This document shows positions 60,272 through 60,605 of a stretch of DNA of 60,605 nucleotides, one piece after another; positions within the stretch are counted from its first letter, which is position 1; each line of letters starts with the position of its first letter. A model generated the notes under the pieces. That model was given only the letters and a program-made list of their open reading frames with translations. It was not told where the DNA came from and searched no databases. The DNA is from Roseomonas sp. (lineage in GTDB: Bacteria > Pseudomonadota > Alphaproteobacteria > Acetobacterales > Acetobacteraceae), in the NCBI GenBank assembly GCA_028288745.1, contig JAQGHX010000186.1, positions 1 through 60,605 of the forward strand, given 5' to 3'. The translations under genes were made by a program, and so were the position numbers.

Positions 60272-60605
60272 TCAGCGCAGGCTGAAGTCCACGGGAACCG
60301 TCATGGTCGCCGATTCACCCGGATAGCTCGCCGGCATCGGCGGCAGGGGCGCGGCACGCTCGATCATCTCGCCCGCTGCCTGGTCGAGGTCGGGGTCGCC
60401 GGAACTGCTCGCCAGCCTCCACCCCACCAGGGTTCCGTCCCGGCGGAACGTGAAGGTCACGGCCAGCTTTCCCTCGGACCCGCGCAGGCGGGCCCGCTGC
60501 GGGTACCGCTTGGCCCGTACCAGCGCGGCCATGACGCGGGTCTGGTAATCGACCGGCGGCACGGCGAGGCGGCCGGGCGCGGCGCTTGGCTCGGCGGCGG
60601 GTTCC
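60272..60605 (-). CDS. energy transducer TonB-type protein, C-terminal domain (5'-truncated by window edge)
   Basis: About 111 residues are visible and the frame stays open to the window edge. The C-terminal domain reads YQTRVMAALVRAKRYPQRAR then GKLAVTFTFRRDGTLVGWRL, SSSGDPDLDQAAGEMIERAA and FPPxP-like APLPPMPASYPG: the TonB/TolA C-terminal fold (YPxxAR near the start). Residues before it (EPAAEPSAAPGRLAVPPVD) are Pro/Ala-rich, as in TonB linkers. It would pass proton-motive energy to outer-membrane receptors; no exbBD is visible in the window. TolA-like or orphan TonB proteins are alternatives. Confidence 0.82.
   Translation of the reverse strand, partial: EPAAEPSAAPGRLAVPPVDYQTRVMAALVRAKRYPQRARLRGSEGKLAVTFTFRRDGTLVGWRLASSSGDPDLDQAAGEMIERAAPLPPMPASYPGESATMTVPVDFSLR

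Noticed and set aside
1-60605. CRISPR arrays, insertion sequences, prophage genes, rRNA genes, riboswitches
   Set aside because: No regularly spaced repeats, transposase, integrase, phage structural genes, rRNA segments or known riboswitch cores were seen anywhere in the window.

Overview
The window is a 60.6 kb piece of a GC-rich alphaproteobacterial chromosome, almost entirely housekeeping genes. Several things point to Rhodospirillales, most likely an Acetobacteraceae (Roseomonas-like) member; this placement is inference. They are the dusB(nifR3)-ntrB-ntrC-ntrY-ntrX run leading into hfq-hflX, the fused ispDF, the NDUFS4-type complex I subunit gene, the nagZ-scpA-scpB-tat-serS block, and an alphaproteobacterial GAAC-N7-GAAC SOS box before uvrA. 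I see no insertion sequence, prophage, CRISPR array or island.

Layout. 1-6.5 kb (+): a 5'-truncated nagZ, an M50 protease, scpA and scpB, a 444-bp gap where tatA is normally found, then tatB, tatC, serS, tRNA-Pro, the complex I subunit gene and tRNA-Arg. 6.5-9.4 kb (-): an EEP hydrolase paired with a phospholipase D/VTT fusion protein. 9.5-10.6 kb (+): trpS, converging on ispDF (-). 11.8-23.5 kb (+): the nitrogen regulatory run dusB-ntrB-ntrC-ntrY-ntrX, a D-amino-acid transaminase, a HAD phosphatase, hfq, hflX and an inositol monophosphatase family gene, mostly with overlapping stops and starts. 23.5-32.2 kb (-): a tight operon transcribed mltB-like > rlpA > dac > tmk > holB > metG > tatD > MBL hydrolase > mazG, with the outer-membrane deacylase lpxR upstream. 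33.4-40.9 kb: tRNA-Ser, a YdjM-type membrane protein, a DsbA-family protein, mfd with sdhE (-), and divergent recG (+).

41-45.9 kb (+) is a GldF/GldG-like ABC export module with a DUF4340 protein and a Nudix hydrolase. 45.9-52.1 kb (-) holds msrP (no msrQ next to it), a GT39/GT2-GtrA lipid-linked sugar pair, and a cyanide-insensitive-type bd oxidase (cydA, cydB and a 36-residue DUF2474 subunit). 52.3-57.1 kb (-) holds tRNA-Lys, gyrA-coaD-peptidylprolyl isomerase, and ssb. 57.3 kb to the end holds uvrA (+), a bidirectional terminator and a 5'-truncated TonB-type gene (-).

The least ordinary signals are the PLD-VTT fusion coupled to a YbhP-like EEP gene, tatBC without tatA plus an 11-bp inverted repeat at the tatB ribosome binding site, a perfect (AAG)5 ARN tract at the hfq ribosome binding site, the SOS box at uvrA, and the GldFG/DUF4340/Nudix operon of unknown substrate. 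I did not find a convincing wholly new system. Start codons were chosen by homology, overlap and Shine-Dalgarno position; alternatives are given where they matter.
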